Source: Maritimibacter harenae (GTDB lineage: Bacteria; Pseudomonadota; Alphaproteobacteria; Rhodobacterales; Rhodobacteraceae). From it: a DNA stretch of 64,000 nt. The translations under genes were made by a program, and so were the position numbers. This document shows positions 1 through 9,238 of the stretch, piece after piece (within the stretch, counting starts at the first letter, position 1; each line of letters begins with the position of its first letter). The notes below the pieces were generated by a model. It was not told the origin of the DNA. It searched no databases and worked only from the letters and a program-made list of their open reading frames with translations. The stretch covers positions 43,687 through 107,686 of the forward strand of contig NZ_WTUX01000005.1 of NCBI RefSeq assembly GCF_009882975.1, given 5' to 3'.

Positions 1-284
1 GGCAGACGCATGCCGGGCTGGCCTTTTCCATCGGGGACACCGCGGCGGGCTATGCCGCCTCCTCGCTCCTGCCCAAGGGGTTCGAGATCGTCACCTCGGA
101 GATCAAGATCCACCTCCTCGCCCCCGGCCGCGGCGACCGGCTGGTCGCGATCGGCCGTGTCATCCGCCCCGGCCGCCGGCTGACGATCGTCGAGGCCGAT
201 GTCCATGCCGAGAGCGGCGACACCCGCACCCTCATCGCGAAACTCATGGGCACGATGGTGCCCGTCCCGCTGACGGAGAGCTGA
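1..284 (+). CDS. PaaI-family hotdog thioesterase (3' part)
   Basis: The reading frame is already open at base 3 and ends at the TGA at 282-284, so only the last 93 residues are seen and the start lies outside the window. The piece QTHAGLAFSIGDTAAGYAA matches the helix and turn of PaaI/HGG-type hotdog acyl-CoA thioesterases, which hydrolyse acyl-CoA esters. Beta-strand-like stretches follow and the end is EADVHAESGD...GTMVPVP, typical of the hotdog sheet. Three bases separate its stop from the crotonase start, so the two are probably co-transcribed. Substrate cannot be told. Family assignment is good; exact function is open. Confidence 0.75.
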   Translation, partial: QTHAGLAFSIGDTAAGYAASSLLPKGFEIVTSEIKIHLLAPGRGDRLVAIGRVIRPGRRLTIVEADVHAESGDTRTLIAKLMGTMVPVPLTES

Positions 285-287
285 CAC

Positions 288-1079
288 ATGACCGACCGCG
301 TCACGATCGAGATCGAAGACCACGTCGCCCGGGTCACCATGAACCGGCCCGACAAGCTGAACGCCCTCGACCCCGCGCAGATCGAGGCGATCGTCGCCGC
401 GGGGCGCGAGGTGTCGGAGACCAGGGGCGTGCGCGCGGTTGTGCTGACCGGCGCGGGCAAGGCGTTCTGTGCCGGGCTCGACATGGCCTCCATGGCCACG
501 ATCGCGCAGGACGCGGCCAAGAACGGCTTCCAGGCCCGCACCCACGGCATCTCCAACCTGTTCCAGGCCACCGCGATGGTCTGGGCCGAATGCCCGGTCC
601 CGGTGATCGCGGCGGTCTCGGGGCACACCTACGGCGGCGGCTTCCAGATCGCGCTCGGCGCCGACATGCGCATCGCGGGCCGCGACGCGCGTTTCTCGAT
701 CATGGAAACAAAGTGGGGCATCATCCCCGACATGGGCGGCATGCACCTGGCCCGCCGGCTGATGCGCGGCGACGTGCTGCGCCGGCTCACCTACACCGCC
801 GAGGTCTTCGACGCGCAGGCCGCCCGCGACTGGGGCGCGGTGACGGAAATCGCCGACGACCCGCTCGCGCGCGCCATGGAACTGGCCCGTGCCATCGCGC
901 AGAAATCCCCAGACGCGATCCGTGCGGCCAAGGCCCTCATTACCGAGACCGAGCAGACCTCGCCGGCCGATACCCTCCTGGCCGAAAGCCGGGTGCAGGA
1001 AGCGCTGATCGGCACGCCGAACCAGATGGAGGCGGTCATGGCTGGCATGCAGAAGCGCGCGCCCGACTTCAAGGACTGA
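288..1079 (+). CDS. enoyl-CoA hydratase/isomerase (crotonase) family protein
   Basis: A 263-residue protein of normal crotonase length. The N-terminal VTMNRPDKLNALD, the oxyanion-hole segment GKAFCAGLDM (58-66) and HTYGGGFQIALGADMRIAG (113-131) define the fold. In classical hydratases a catalytic Glu follows the GGG-C stretch; here that place is Gln120. The second catalytic Glu is kept (Glu140, in METKWGIIPDMGG). One lost Glu suggests an isomerase, hydrolase or other crotonase reaction rather than plain hydration. It follows a thioesterase by three bases and probably forms a small acyl-CoA operon. A copy of the intergenic repeat follows its stop. Confidence 0.82.
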   Translation: MTDRVTIEIEDHVARVTMNRPDKLNALDPAQIEAIVAAGREVSETRGVRAVVLTGAGKAFCAGLDMASMATIAQDAAKNGFQARTHGISNLFQATAMVWAECPVPVIAAVSGHTYGGGFQIALGADMRIAGRDARFSIMETKWGIIPDMGGMHLARRLMRGDVLRRLTYTAEVFDAQAARDWGAVTEIADDPLARAMELARAIAQKSPDAIRAAKALITETEQTSPADTLLAESRVQEALIGTPNQMEAVMAGMQKRAPDFKD

Positions 1080-1086
1080 GCACCCC

Positions 1087-1210
1087 CTTCTTCGTTTGAG
1101 AAATACCTCGGGGTGAGGCCCGCGCTTCGCGGGCCGAGGGGCAGAGCCCCTCGCCGCGCGTCAGCGCGGCCCCTCGCGACGCGCCCCGGCGCGGCGCAAC
1201 ACCGCGAGCG
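1087..1210 (+). repeat. composite intergenic repeat, copy A
   Basis: Eight bases after the crotonase stop, the core CTTCTTCGTTT...AAATACCTCGGGG spans 1087-1113. GC hairpins follow: GGCCCGC/GCGGGCC at 1118-1136 and GAGGGGC/GCCCCTC at 1137-1153, then CGCGCGTCAGCGCG. A distal block CGGCGCAACACCGCG at 1192-1206 resembles the distal block of copies D and E. Oriented with the upstream gene. Five further copies occur in the window, all intergenic. Confidence 0.7.
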
Positions 1211-1268
1211 ATTGCACCCCGGCCCGGGTTTGGCTAAGGGGACGGGGATTTTCGCAAGGAGAGCCGCC

Positions 1269-2561
1269 ATGTCCAACCCCGCCCCGCTTCGCCTCGGCAT
1301 CGCCGGTCTGGGCACCGTCGGCGTCGGCGTCATTCGCATCGTGCGCAAACACGCCAAGCTCATCGAGGAACGCACCGGCCGCCCGGTGGCGATCACCGCC
1401 GTCTCGGCGCGCAACCGCGCCAAGGATCGGGGCGTGGACCTGAAGCCCTACGACTGGGAAGACGATCCCGTCAGCCTCGCCACCCGCGACGATGTCGATG
1501 TCTACGTCGAACTCATGGGCGGCTCGGACGGCCCGGCCAAGGCCTCGGTCGAAGCCGCCATCGCGGCCGGCAAGCACGTGGTCACCGCCAACAAGGCGCT
1601 CTTGGCCCATCACGGCCAGGCCATCGCGGAAGCCGCCGAGGAGGCGGGCGTGGTCCTGCGCTTCGAGGCGGCCGTCGCGGGCGGCATCCCGGTGATCAAG
1701 GCGCTGACCGAGGGGCTCGCAGGCAACGAGATCACCCGCGTCATGGGCGTGATGAACGGCACCTGCAACTACATCCTGACGCGGATGTACGACGCGGAAC
1801 TGCCCTACGACGTGGTCTTCGACGAGGCCGACAAGCTGGGCTTTCTCGAGGCCGATCCGCAGCTCGACGTGGGCGGGATCGACGCGGGCCACAAGCTTTC
1901 GCTCCTCTCCTCCATCGCCTTCGGCACGCAGGTCGATTTCGACGGGGTGGAACTCGAGGGGATCGAGCGCATCCAGATCGCGGATATCGAGCAGGCAGCC
2001 GACATGGGCTACCGCATCAAGCTCCTGGGCGTGGCCCAGATGACCGGACGCGGGCTCGAGCAGCGGATGTCGCCCTGCCTCGTCCCTGCCGCCTCGCCCC
2101 TGGGCCAGCTCGAGGGCGGCACGAACATGGTGGTGATCGAGGGCGACAGCGTGGGCCAGATCGTCATGCGCGGCGCCGGGGCCGGCGAAGGCCCGACCGC
2201 GAGCGCGGTGATGGGCGACGTCATGGACATCGCACGCGGCATCACGATCTCCACCTTCGGCAAGGCCGCGACCGCCCTGGTCGAGACTCGGCCGGCCAAG
2301 GCCACCGTCCCGGCCGCCTATTACCTGCGCATGTCGCTGATGGACAAACCCGGTGCACTTGCCAAGGTCGCCCAGGTGCTGGGCGATGCCGGCGTGTCGA
2401 TCAACCGGATGCGCCAATACGGCCACGACGAGGGTACCGCGCCGGTGATCATCGTCACCCACACCTGCACTCGCGCCGCGGTGGACGAGGCGCTCGCGGG
2501 TCTCGGGACCACCGGCGTGGTCGAGGGCGACCCTGTCGCCATCCGGATCGAAGAGGTCTGA
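1269..2561 (+). CDS. hom: homoserine dehydrogenase
   Basis: NAD(P)-dependent reduction of aspartate semialdehyde to homoserine, the branch point to threonine and methionine. 430 residues. The Rossmann motif GLGTVGVG is at 13-20, and the catalytic domain has VVTANKALLAHHG and GIDAGHKLSLLSS. A C-terminal ACT domain starts near YYLRMSLMDKPGALAKVAQVL and usually gives threonine feedback. The ATG at 1269 was chosen because AAGGAG lies 7 bases upstream; the frame is open further upstream, but that part is repeat A. lysC, an earlier step of the same pathway, is 56 kb away. Repeat B separates it from glpX. Confidence 0.95.
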   Translation: MSNPAPLRLGIAGLGTVGVGVIRIVRKHAKLIEERTGRPVAITAVSARNRAKDRGVDLKPYDWEDDPVSLATRDDVDVYVELMGGSDGPAKASVEAAIAAGKHVVTANKALLAHHGQAIAEAAEEAGVVLRFEAAVAGGIPVIKALTEGLAGNEITRVMGVMNGTCNYILTRMYDAELPYDVVFDEADKLGFLEADPQLDVGGIDAGHKLSLLSSIAFGTQVDFDGVELEGIERIQIADIEQAADMGYRIKLLGVAQMTGRGLEQRMSPCLVPAASPLGQLEGGTNMVVIEGDSVGQIVMRGAGAGEGPTASAVMGDVMDIARGITISTFGKAATALVETRPAKATVPAAYYLRMSLMDKPGALAKVAQVLGDAGVSINRMRQYGHDEGTAPVIIVTHTCTRAAVDEALAGLGTTGVVEGDPVAIRIEEV

Positions 2562-2598
2562 GGAGGTCCTCGGATGGGCTGCGCCCATCCGACCCGGC

Positions 2599-2650
2599 GG
2601 GAGGGCTCTGCCCTCCCGCACCCTCCCGAGGTATTTCCGAAACGAAGAAG
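2599..2650 (-). repeat. composite intergenic repeat, copy B
   Basis: The core lies on the minus strand (2625-2650; plus strand CCCGAGGTATTTCC then GAAACGAAGAAG). It is preceded on the plus strand by the hairpin GGGAGGGC-TCT-GCCCTCCC (2599-2617). It sits between hom and glpX, and its core points back toward the hom stop codon. Confidence 0.7.
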
Positions 2651-2752
2651 GGGACGCGGGCTTTGGTAGCGCAAACCTGCGCATGCCAGCTTTTACCCTC
2701 CTCGCGTGCCTGCTAGGAGTTGGTCAACACGAACCTTCGAGGGACATTTTCC

Positions 2753-3733
2753 ATGACCGCTTCGCCCGTCGTATTCGCCGACCGTCTGTTGTCTTTGGGC
2801 CTCGCCCGCGTGTCCGAGGCGGCCGCGATGGCCTCGGCCGAGCTCGTCGGGCGCGGTGACGAGAAGGCCGCCGACCAGGCCGCCGTCAACGCCATGCGCG
2901 ACCAGCTCAACCTGCTCGACATCAAGGGCACCGTCGTGATCGGCGAGGGCGAGCGCGACGAGGCGCCGATGCTCTACATCGGAGAGGAAGTGGGCACCGG
3001 CAACGGGCCCGAGGTGGACATCGCGCTCGACCCGCTCGAAGGGACGACGCTCACCGCCAAGGACATGCCCAACGCGCTCACCGTGATCGCGATGGCCCCG
3101 CGCGGCACGCTGCTGCACGCGCCGGACGTCTACATGGACAAGCTGGCGATCGGGCCGGGCTATCCGGCGGACGTGGTGAGCCTCGAGATGTCGCCGTCCG
3201 AACGCGTGCGCGCGCTCGCAAAGGCGCGCGAGTGCGATCCGAACGACATCACCGTCTGCGTGCTGGAACGTCCCCGCCACGAGGAGATGATCGCCGACAT
3301 CCGCTCCACCGGGGCCGCGATCCGGTTGATCACCGACGGTGACGTGGCCGGCGTGATCCATTGCGCCGAGGCCGAGATCACCGGGGTCGACATGTACATG
3401 GGGTCCGGTGGCGCACCGGAAGGCGTGCTCGCCGCCTCCGCGCTCAAGTGCATGGGCGGGCAGATGTGGGGGCGCCTCACCTTCCGCAACGACGACGAAC
3501 GGGGCCGCGCCGCCAAGGCCGGGATCACCGATCTCGACAAGATCTACGCCCGCGACGAAATGGTGCAGGCCGACGTGATCTTCGCCGCCACCGGCGTCAC
3601 CGACGGGTCCATCGTCGAGGGCATCAAGCGTGAACCCGATCACCTGACCACCGAGACGCTGCTCATGCGCTCGAAGACCGGGTCGGTGCGGCGCATGATC
3701 TACCGGAACCCGAAGGAATGGGTCGGCGCCTGA
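2753..3733 (+). CDS. glpX: class II fructose-1,6-bisphosphatase
   Basis: Hydrolyses fructose-1,6-bisphosphate to fructose-6-phosphate in gluconeogenesis and, in autotrophs, the Calvin cycle. 326 residues, the usual GlpX length. The Li/Mg-dependent phosphatase core is clear: GEGERDEAPMLYIGEEVG near 64-81 and the metal-binding DPLEGTT at 93-99. VIDRGDVAGVI-type and GSGGAPEGVLAA segments follow. The ATG at 2753 is preferred over an in-frame start 11 codons earlier because family members start near this point; its GAGGGA is weak. hom-glpX-recJ is a familiar order in this bacterial group. recJ starts 10 bases after the stop. Confidence 0.95.
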   Translation: MTASPVVFADRLLSLGLARVSEAAAMASAELVGRGDEKAADQAAVNAMRDQLNLLDIKGTVVIGEGERDEAPMLYIGEEVGTGNGPEVDIALDPLEGTTLTAKDMPNALTVIAMAPRGTLLHAPDVYMDKLAIGPGYPADVVSLEMSPSERVRALAKARECDPNDITVCVLERPRHEEMIADIRSTGAAIRLITDGDVAGVIHCAEAEITGVDMYMGSGGAPEGVLAASALKCMGGQMWGRLTFRNDDERGRAAKAGITDLDKIYARDEMVQADVIFAATGVTDGSIVEGIKREPDHLTTETLLMRSKTGSVRRMIYRNPKEWVGA

Positions 3734-3743
3734 TGGGGGCGCG

Positions 3744-5492
3744 GTGACAGCCTATCTCGGCGTCGAGGAGAGCCTGACCGGCCGGCGCTGGTCCGGGCCG
3801 GGCGTGGAGCTCGAGCGCCAGGCAGAGGCGCTGGTGCAGGCCACCGGCCTGTCCGCCCCGGTCTGCGCCGTACTGGCCCGGCGCGGCATCGCGCCGGAGG
3901 CCTGCGCGGGCTTCCTGGCCCCCACCCTGCGCGACACCCTGCCCGATCCCCGCTCCATGCGCGACATGGAGACAGCCGCCGCGCGCGTGATCGCCGCCCT
4001 CGACAAGGGCGAGCGGATCGCGGTCTTCGCCGATTACGACGTGGACGGGGGGGCCTCCGCCGCGCTCCTGATCGACTGGACGCGCCGGATGGGCCACCGG
4101 GTCACGCTCTACGTGCCAGACCGGATCGACGAAGGCTATGGCCCCAATGTCCCGGCGATGGAGACGCTGGCCGAGTCCCACTCGCTCATCATCTGCGTGG
4201 ATTGCGGGACGCTGAGCCATGAACCCATCGCGGCGGCCAACGCCAAGGGGGCCGAGGTGGTCGTGCTCGACCACCACCTGGGCGGCGAAACGCTTCCCCC
4301 TGCCGTGGCCGTGGTGAACCCCAACCGGCAGGACGAGATCGACGCCCCCGGCTATCTCTGTGCCGCAGGCGTGGTGTTCCTGATGCTGGTCGAGGCCGGG
4401 CGCCAGCTGCGCGAGTCCGGTCGGCAGGGCCCCGACCTCTTGTCGCTCCTCGACCTCGTGGCGCTCGCCACGGTGGCGGATGTCGCGCCGCTCGTGGGGG
4501 CGAACCGCGCGCTGGTGGTCCAGGGGCTGAAGATCATGGCCCGGCGCACCCGCGCCGGCCTGGTGGCCCTGGCCGACGTCAGCCGGATGAACGAGGCGCC
4601 CCGCCCCTATCACCTGGGCTTCCTGATGGGGCCGCGGGTCAATGCGGGCGGACGCATCGGCAAGGCGGACCTGGGCGCGCGGCTCCTGTCGACCACCGAC
4701 CCGGCCGAGGCCGCCGCGATCGCCGACCGGCTCGACCAGCTCAACACGGAACGGCGCGAGATCGAGGAACAGGTGCGCCTGGCCGCGATGGAGCAGGCCG
4801 AGGGCCGCGGGCTCGAGGCGCCGCTCGTCTGGGCCGCGGGCGACGACTGGCACCCGGGCGTGGTGGGCATCGTCGCCTCGCGCCTGAAAGAAGCCTCGAA
4901 CCGTCCGTCCATCGTCATCGGCTTCGACGGGGACGACGGCAAGGGCTCCGGGCGTTCGGTGTCCGGCATCGACCTGGGCGCCGCGATCCAGAAGCTGGCC
5001 GCCGAGGGGCTCATCGAGAAGGGCGGCGGGCACAAGATGGCCGCCGGGCTGTCACTCGGCCGCGCGCAGCTGGAGCCCGCGATGGCGCGGCTCTCGGAGC
5101 TTCTTGAGCGACAGGGAGCCGGGGCGATGGGACCGCGCGACCTGGCGCTCGACGGCACGCTGATGCCGGGGGCGGCGCGCGTGGAGCTGATCGAGGAGAT
5201 CGAGTCGGCCGGCCCCTACGGCGCCGGAGCGCCGGGCCCGCGCTTCGCCTTCCCGGACGTGCAGATCGCGTTCGCCAAGCGGGTCGGCGACCGGCACCTC
5301 AAGGTCAGCTTCGGCGACGGGCTGGGCGCGAAGCTCGACGCCATCGCCTTCGGCGCTTTCGACGGCCCGCTGGGACCGGCGCTCGAGAACCATGGCGGGG
5401 CGCGCTTCCACCTGGCCGGACGGCTCGAAATCAATCACTGGAACGGGCGCGTGATGCCACAGCTCCGGCTGGACGACGCCGCACCCGCGTGA
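3744..5492 (+). CDS. recJ: single-stranded-DNA-specific exonuclease RecJ
   Basis: 5'-3' single-strand DNA exonuclease used in RecFOR recombination, mismatch repair and fork repair. 582 residues. The DHH phosphoesterase motifs are present: FADYDVDGG (96-104), DCGTLSHEP, and VVLDHHLGG as the DHH motif. The DHHA1 part carries GGGHKMAAGLSL, and a C-terminal OB-like domain follows. The start is a GTG at 3744 with GGGGG just upstream; no ATG fits as well. It is closely coupled to glpX (10-base gap). Family call is firm. Confidence 0.94.
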   Translation: MTAYLGVEESLTGRRWSGPGVELERQAEALVQATGLSAPVCAVLARRGIAPEACAGFLAPTLRDTLPDPRSMRDMETAAARVIAALDKGERIAVFADYDVDGGASAALLIDWTRRMGHRVTLYVPDRIDEGYGPNVPAMETLAESHSLIICVDCGTLSHEPIAAANAKGAEVVVLDHHLGGETLPPAVAVVNPNRQDEIDAPGYLCAAGVVFLMLVEAGRQLRESGRQGPDLLSLLDLVALATVADVAPLVGANRALVVQGLKIMARRTRAGLVALADVSRMNEAPRPYHLGFLMGPRVNAGGRIGKADLGARLLSTTDPAEAAAIADRLDQLNTERREIEEQVRLAAMEQAEGRGLEAPLVWAAGDDWHPGVVGIVASRLKEASNRPSIVIGFDGDDGKGSGRSVSGIDLGAAIQKLAAEGLIEKGGGHKMAAGLSLGRAQLEPAMARLSELLERQGAGAMGPRDLALDGTLMPGAARVELIEEIESAGPYGAGAPGPRFAFPDVQIAFAKRVGDRHLKVSFGDGLGAKLDAIAFGAFDGPLGPALENHGGARFHLAGRLEINHWNGRVMPQLRLDDAAPA

Positions 5493-5816
5493 GGGCACCA
5501 CCGCCCGTCATCCCCGCCGCGCGGGACTGCGCGACCTGACGAGTCGGCCGGCGCCGGCGTGGCCGGGCGCAGTGGTCACGTGACCCGACGAAAACGTTTT
5601 TTCAAACGCGTGGGACGTGACCTGCGCCGCGCCTCCCGGCCATGTGCAGGCGAACTGGCGCGCGCTGCCGGATCGCCCGTCAACTCATTGATTAAAAGGG
5701 GTAATGACGAGACACCCGGGTCTTTTCCGGTCCTTCCATGCCCCTCGACACCCCCGCGATTTCCGGTGCCGGTGACGACGATGCAGAAAAAGTTGCATCG
5801 GGGCCAAGATTCCCTC
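5493..5816. other. gene-free stretch with inverted repeats upstream of tRNA-Glu
   Basis: No convincing coding region between recJ and the tRNA promoter. Visible structure: the 10-base palindrome AAAACGTTTT at 5591-5600 and an inverted repeat with 7-base arms, CGATGCA/TGCATCG, at 5779-5800 (8-base spacer). The stretch is AT-richer than its neighbours around 5685-5705. I see no terminator with a U-run after recJ. Confidence 0.5.
5779..5800. promoter_or_regulatory. inverted repeat CGATGCA-N8-TGCATCG upstream of the tRNA-Glu promoter
   Basis: Perfect 7-base arms around GAAAAAGT, ending 16 bases before the -35 box of the proposed tRNA promoter. The geometry suits a dimeric DNA-binding protein, but the protein is unknown. 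Confidence 0.35.
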
Positions 5817-5845
5817 TTGCACCCACCCCGGGCTTTTTCTAAACA
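5817..5845 (+). promoter_or_regulatory. promoter for tRNA-Glu
   Basis: TTGCAC (5817-5822), a 17-base spacer, then TAAACA (5840-5845). This is a good housekeeping-sigma match 19 bases before the tRNA, with no gene between. Confidence 0.55.
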
Positions 5846-5863
5846 CCGGCTCACGCCAAGCGC

Positions 5864-5938
5864 GGCCCGTTCGTCTATCGGTTAGGACGCCAGGTTTTCA
5901 ACCTGGAAAGAGGGGTTCGATTCCCCTACGGGCTGCCA
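5864..5938 (+). tRNA. tRNA-Glu (anticodon UUC)
   Basis: 75 bases with CCA encoded (5936-5938). Acceptor stem GGCCCGT/ACGGGCT has one G-U pair. The anticodon stem is CCAGG/CCTGG around the loop TTTTCAA, giving anticodon TTC, which reads Glu GAA/GAG. The T arm is AGGGG-TTCGATT-CCCCT, and the D arm and loop ATCGGTTAGG are normal. Confidence 0.97.
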
Positions 5939-6095
5939 CTTGGCGGGTAACTTTCCCTGAAATTCAAGACCTTGCGCGCCTCACGCGACCATTCGCGTGC
6001 GCGGACGCAAAAGCCATGCGCCGGACTTTCTCTTCGCATGAAATGGCGGCTGCGGCGGCGGCGGAGAACCGTTCCGTGCGCCGCCGCCAAGTCGC

Positions 6096-7754
6096 CTACC
6101 GCTGCGCGGTCTGCCAGTCGGGGTGCATCCACACCTTGGCGTTTTCCGGGGGGAGCGGGGTGCGGCCCAGGATGTGGTCCGACATCTTTTCGCCCGTCAT
6201 GATCGACGGCGCGTTGAGGTTGCCGTTGGTGATGCGCGGGAAGATCGAACTGTCGGCGACGCGCAGCGCGTCGACGCCGATCACGCGGCCTTCCGGGTCG
6301 ACCACCGAGCGGGGATCGTCGGCACGGCCCATGCGGCAGGTGCCGCAGGGGTGGTAGGCGCTCTCGGCATGCTCGCGGATGAAATCGTCGAGCGCCGCGT
6401 CGTCCTGCGCGCCGGCGCCCGGCTGGATCTCGTGCCGCAGGAAAGGCTTGAACGCCGGCTGCCCGAAGATCTCGCGCGTGAGGCGCAGGCACTGGCGGAA
6501 CTCCTGCCAGTCGCTCTCCTCGCTCATGTAGTTGAAGCGGATCACCGGGTCGTCGGCCGGGTCGGCGCTGCGCAGGCTCACGGCCCCGCGCGAGGCGGAG
6601 CGCATGGGACCCACGTGGGCCTGGAACCCATGTCCCTCGGCCGCCGCCTTCCCGTCATAGCGCACGGCGATGGGCAGGAAATGGAACTGGATGTCCGGGT
6701 AGTCGACACCGGCGCGCGAGCGGATGAAGCCGCAACTCTCGAACTGGTTCGACGCCCCCGGCCCCGATTTGCCCAGGAGCCAGCGCAGGCCCACGAGCCC
6801 TTTTCCCAACAGGTTCCAGTAGCGATAGAGGCTCACGGGCTGGCTCGCGGCCATCTGGACGTAGGTCTCCAGGTGATCCTGAAGGTTCGCCCCCACGCCG
6901 GGGCGGTCGGCGACCACCTCGATGCCGTGTTCGGCCAGATGCGCGCCGGGGCCGATGCCCGAGAGCATGAGGAGCTTGGGCGAATTGATCGAGGATGCCG
7001 CGAGAATGACTTCGCGCCGGGCCCGGATCACCTCGGTCCGGCCGCCGCGCAGCGCCTCGACGCCCACGGCGCGCCCCTCTTCGATCACCACGCGCTGCAC
7101 CAGTGCGCGCACGATCGAGCAGGTCTCGCGCTTCAGCGCGGGCTTGAGGTAGGCGTTCGCGGCCGACCAGCGCCGACCGCGCCAGACCGTCATCTCGAAG
7201 GGGCCGAAGCCTTCCTGCTGGGCACCGTTGTAGTCGTCGGTACGGGGATAGCCCGCCTCGACCCCGGCCTCCACGAAGGCCCGGGTGAGCGGGTTGGCCA
7301 TGCGCCCGCGGCTGACGTGAAGCGGCCCGTCATGGCCGCGCCAGGCGGCGTCGCCCCCGTGCCCGCCGTCGTGCCAGTGTTCCATGCGCTTGAAGTAGGG
7401 CAGCACGTCGGCATAGCCCCAGCCGTCCGCCCCCTCGTCGCGCCAGTGGTCATAGTCGCGGGCGTGGCCGCGCACGTAGACCATGCCGTTGATCGAGGAC
7501 GACCCGCCGATCACCTTGCCGCGTGGGCAGGCCAGCCGCCGGTTGCCCAGGTGCGGCTCCGGCTCGCTCTGGTAGCCCCAGTCGTAGCGCTTCATGTTCA
7601 TCGGGTAGGACAGCGCGCCCGGCATCTGGATGAACGGCCCCGCGTCCGAGCCGCCGTGTTCCACGACGAGCACCGAATGACCGGCCTCGCTCAGCCGATT
7701 TGCCATGACGCAGCCCGCGCTGCCGGCCCCAACGATGACGAAATCCGCTTCCAT
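6096..7754 (-). CDS. betA: choline dehydrogenase
   Basis: FAD enzyme of the GMC family that oxidises choline to betaine aldehyde, feeding glycine betaine synthesis. 552 residues. The N-terminal FAD motif is [16 protein letters not shown] (8-23), followed by [20 protein letters not shown]. The second GMC signature is [18 protein letters not shown]. The C-terminal catalytic stretch is [10 protein letters not shown], with [17 protein letters not shown] near the end. Last gene of betICBA; one base separates it from the betB stop. Likely under BetI control. Membrane-associated in relatives. Confidence 0.95.
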   Translation of the reverse strand: MEADFVIVGAGSAGCVMANRLSEAGHSVLVVEHGGSDAGPFIQMPGALSYPMNMKRYDWGYQSEPEPHLGNRRLACPRGKVIGGSSSINGMVYVRGHARDYDHWRDEGADGWGYADVLPYFKRMEHWHDGGHGGDAAWRGHDGPLHVSRGRMANPLTRAFVEAGVEAGYPRTDDYNGAQQEGFGPFEMTVWRGRRWSAANAYLKPALKRETCSIVRALVQRVVIEEGRAVGVEALRGGRTEVIRARREVILAASSINSPKLLMLSGIGPGAHLAEHGIEVVADRPGVGANLQDHLETYVQMAASQPVSLYRYWNLLGKGLVGLRWLLGKSGPGASNQFESCGFIRSRAGVDYPDIQFHFLPIAVRYDGKAAAEGHGFQAHVGPMRSASRGAVSLRSADPADDPVIRFNYMSEESDWQEFRQCLRLTREIFGQPAFKPFLRHEIQPGAGAQDDAALDDFIREHAESAYHPCGTCRMGRADDPRSVVDPEGRVIGVDALRVADSSIFPRITNGNLNAPSIMTGEKMSDHILGRTPLPPENAKVWMHPDWQTAQR

Positions 7755-7755
7755 C

Positions 7756-9216
7756 TCAGAACGGCGCCTCCACCGCGCCCATGCGCACGTAGATCGATTT
7801 GAGCTGGCTGTAGTGCTCGATCGCGGCCTTGGAATTCTCGCGCCCTACGCCCGAGGCCTTCACGCCCCCGAAGGGCATCTCGACCGGCGCGTCGTTGTAG
7901 GAATTGAGGTAGCAGGTCCCCGCCTCCAGGCGCCCGATCACCCGGTGCCCACGCTTGAGGTCGGAGGTGAACACACCGGCGGCGAGCCCGTATTCCGTAT
8001 CGTTCGCGCGCGCGATCACCTCGTCCTCGTCGGTGAAGTCGAGCACGCTCAGCACCGGGCCGAAGATCTCTTCGCGCGCGATCGCCATGTCGTCCGTCAC
8101 GTCGGCAAAGACGGCGGGCGTCATCCAGAAGCCCGGCTTGTCGATCCGGGTGCCCCCGGTGACGAGCCGCGCGCCTTCCTCCTGCCCCGCGGCGACGTAG
8201 TTCAGCGCGATGCCCAGTTGGGCTTCGCTCACCATCGGGCCGAAATTCGTGGCCTCGTCCAGGGGATCACCGATCACGGCGGTCGAAAGCCGTTCGGTCA
8301 GGCGCTTCAGGAAGGCCTCCTTGATGCCCGCCTGCACGAAGACGCGGGTGCCGTTGGAGCAGATCTGCCCGGAGGAATAGAAGTTGCCCAGGATCGCGCC
8401 GCCCACGGCATCCTCGATGTCGGCATCGTCGAAGACGATCAGCGGAGATTTGCCCCCGAGCTCCATCGTGACGTGCTTGATGCCCTCGGCGGCTGCCGCA
8501 TAGACCTTGCGCCCCGTCGGCACGGACCCGGTGAGCGATACCTTGTCGACACGCGGATCGGTAGTCAGCGGCGCGCCCACGGCGCCCGCCCCCTGCACCA
8601 CATTGAAAAGCCCGGCGGGCAGGCCCGCCTCGATCAGGATCTCTGCGACCTTCAGGGCGCAGAGCGGGGTCGTCTCGGACGGTTTGAAGATCATCGCGTT
8701 GCCGCAGGCCAGCGCCGGGGCGGCCTTCCAGCAGGCGATCTGGGTCGGGTAGTTCCACGCCCCGATCCCCACGCAGACGCCCAGCGCCTCGCGGATCGTG
8801 TAGGCCCAGTCGCCCCCCGGCAGCGGGATGTGTTCGCCGGTCAGGCTGCCCGCGAGCCCGCCGAAGTATTCCAGCGCGTCCGCCCCGCTGGTCGCGTCCG
8901 CCACGGAGGTCTCCTGGTAGGGTTTGCCGGTGTCCATCGTCTCGAGCACCGACAGTTCGTGGTTGCGCTCACGCATGAGGTCGGCGGCCCGGCGCAGGAC
9001 GCGGCCCCGTTCGGTGCCCGACAAGGCCGCCCAGTCCGCCTGCGCGGCACGCGCGCTTTCGATGGCCTGGTCGATGATCGCCGGCGTTGCCTCGTGGAGG
9101 CGCGCGACGACTTCGCCGGTGGCCGGATAGATCACGTCCATCGGGGTGCCGTCGGTGTCCTCGACGTAGCGGCCATTCACGAAATGGCTCGCCTCGGGTT
9201 GGGTCGGGTAGGTCAT
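7756..9216 (-). CDS. betB: betaine-aldehyde dehydrogenase
   Basis: NAD(P)-dependent aldehyde dehydrogenase that converts betaine aldehyde to glycine betaine, an osmoprotectant and methyl donor. 486 residues. Aldehyde dehydrogenase landmarks: [32 protein letters not shown] cofactor region, catalytic Glu in MELGGKSP, and nucleophile Cys in GQICSNGTR. The C-terminal region has the [10 protein letters not shown] and PFGGVKASG motifs. It lies 22 bases after betC and one base before betA in the same operon. Confidence 0.95.
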   Translation of the reverse strand: MTYPTQPEASHFVNGRYVEDTDGTPMDVIYPATGEVVARLHEATPAIIDQAIESARAAQADWAALSGTERGRVLRRAADLMRERNHELSVLETMDTGKPYQETSVADATSGADALEYFGGLAGSLTGEHIPLPGGDWAYTIREALGVCVGIGAWNYPTQIACWKAAPALACGNAMIFKPSETTPLCALKVAEILIEAGLPAGLFNVVQGAGAVGAPLTTDPRVDKVSLTGSVPTGRKVYAAAAEGIKHVTMELGGKSPLIVFDDADIEDAVGGAILGNFYSSGQICSNGTRVFVQAGIKEAFLKRLTERLSTAVIGDPLDEATNFGPMVSEAQLGIALNYVAAGQEEGARLVTGGTRIDKPGFWMTPAVFADVTDDMAIAREEIFGPVLSVLDFTDEDEVIARANDTEYGLAAGVFTSDLKRGHRVIGRLEAGTCYLNSYNDAPVEMPFGGVKASGVGRENSKAAIEHYSQLKSIYVRMGAVEAPF

Positions 9217-9238
9217 GTCGGCCTCTTTCGGATCAGGG

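Noticed and set aside
1113..1268. hom starting at 1113
   Set aside because: That part is repeat A and has no dehydrogenase similarity; ATG 1269 has AAGGAG.
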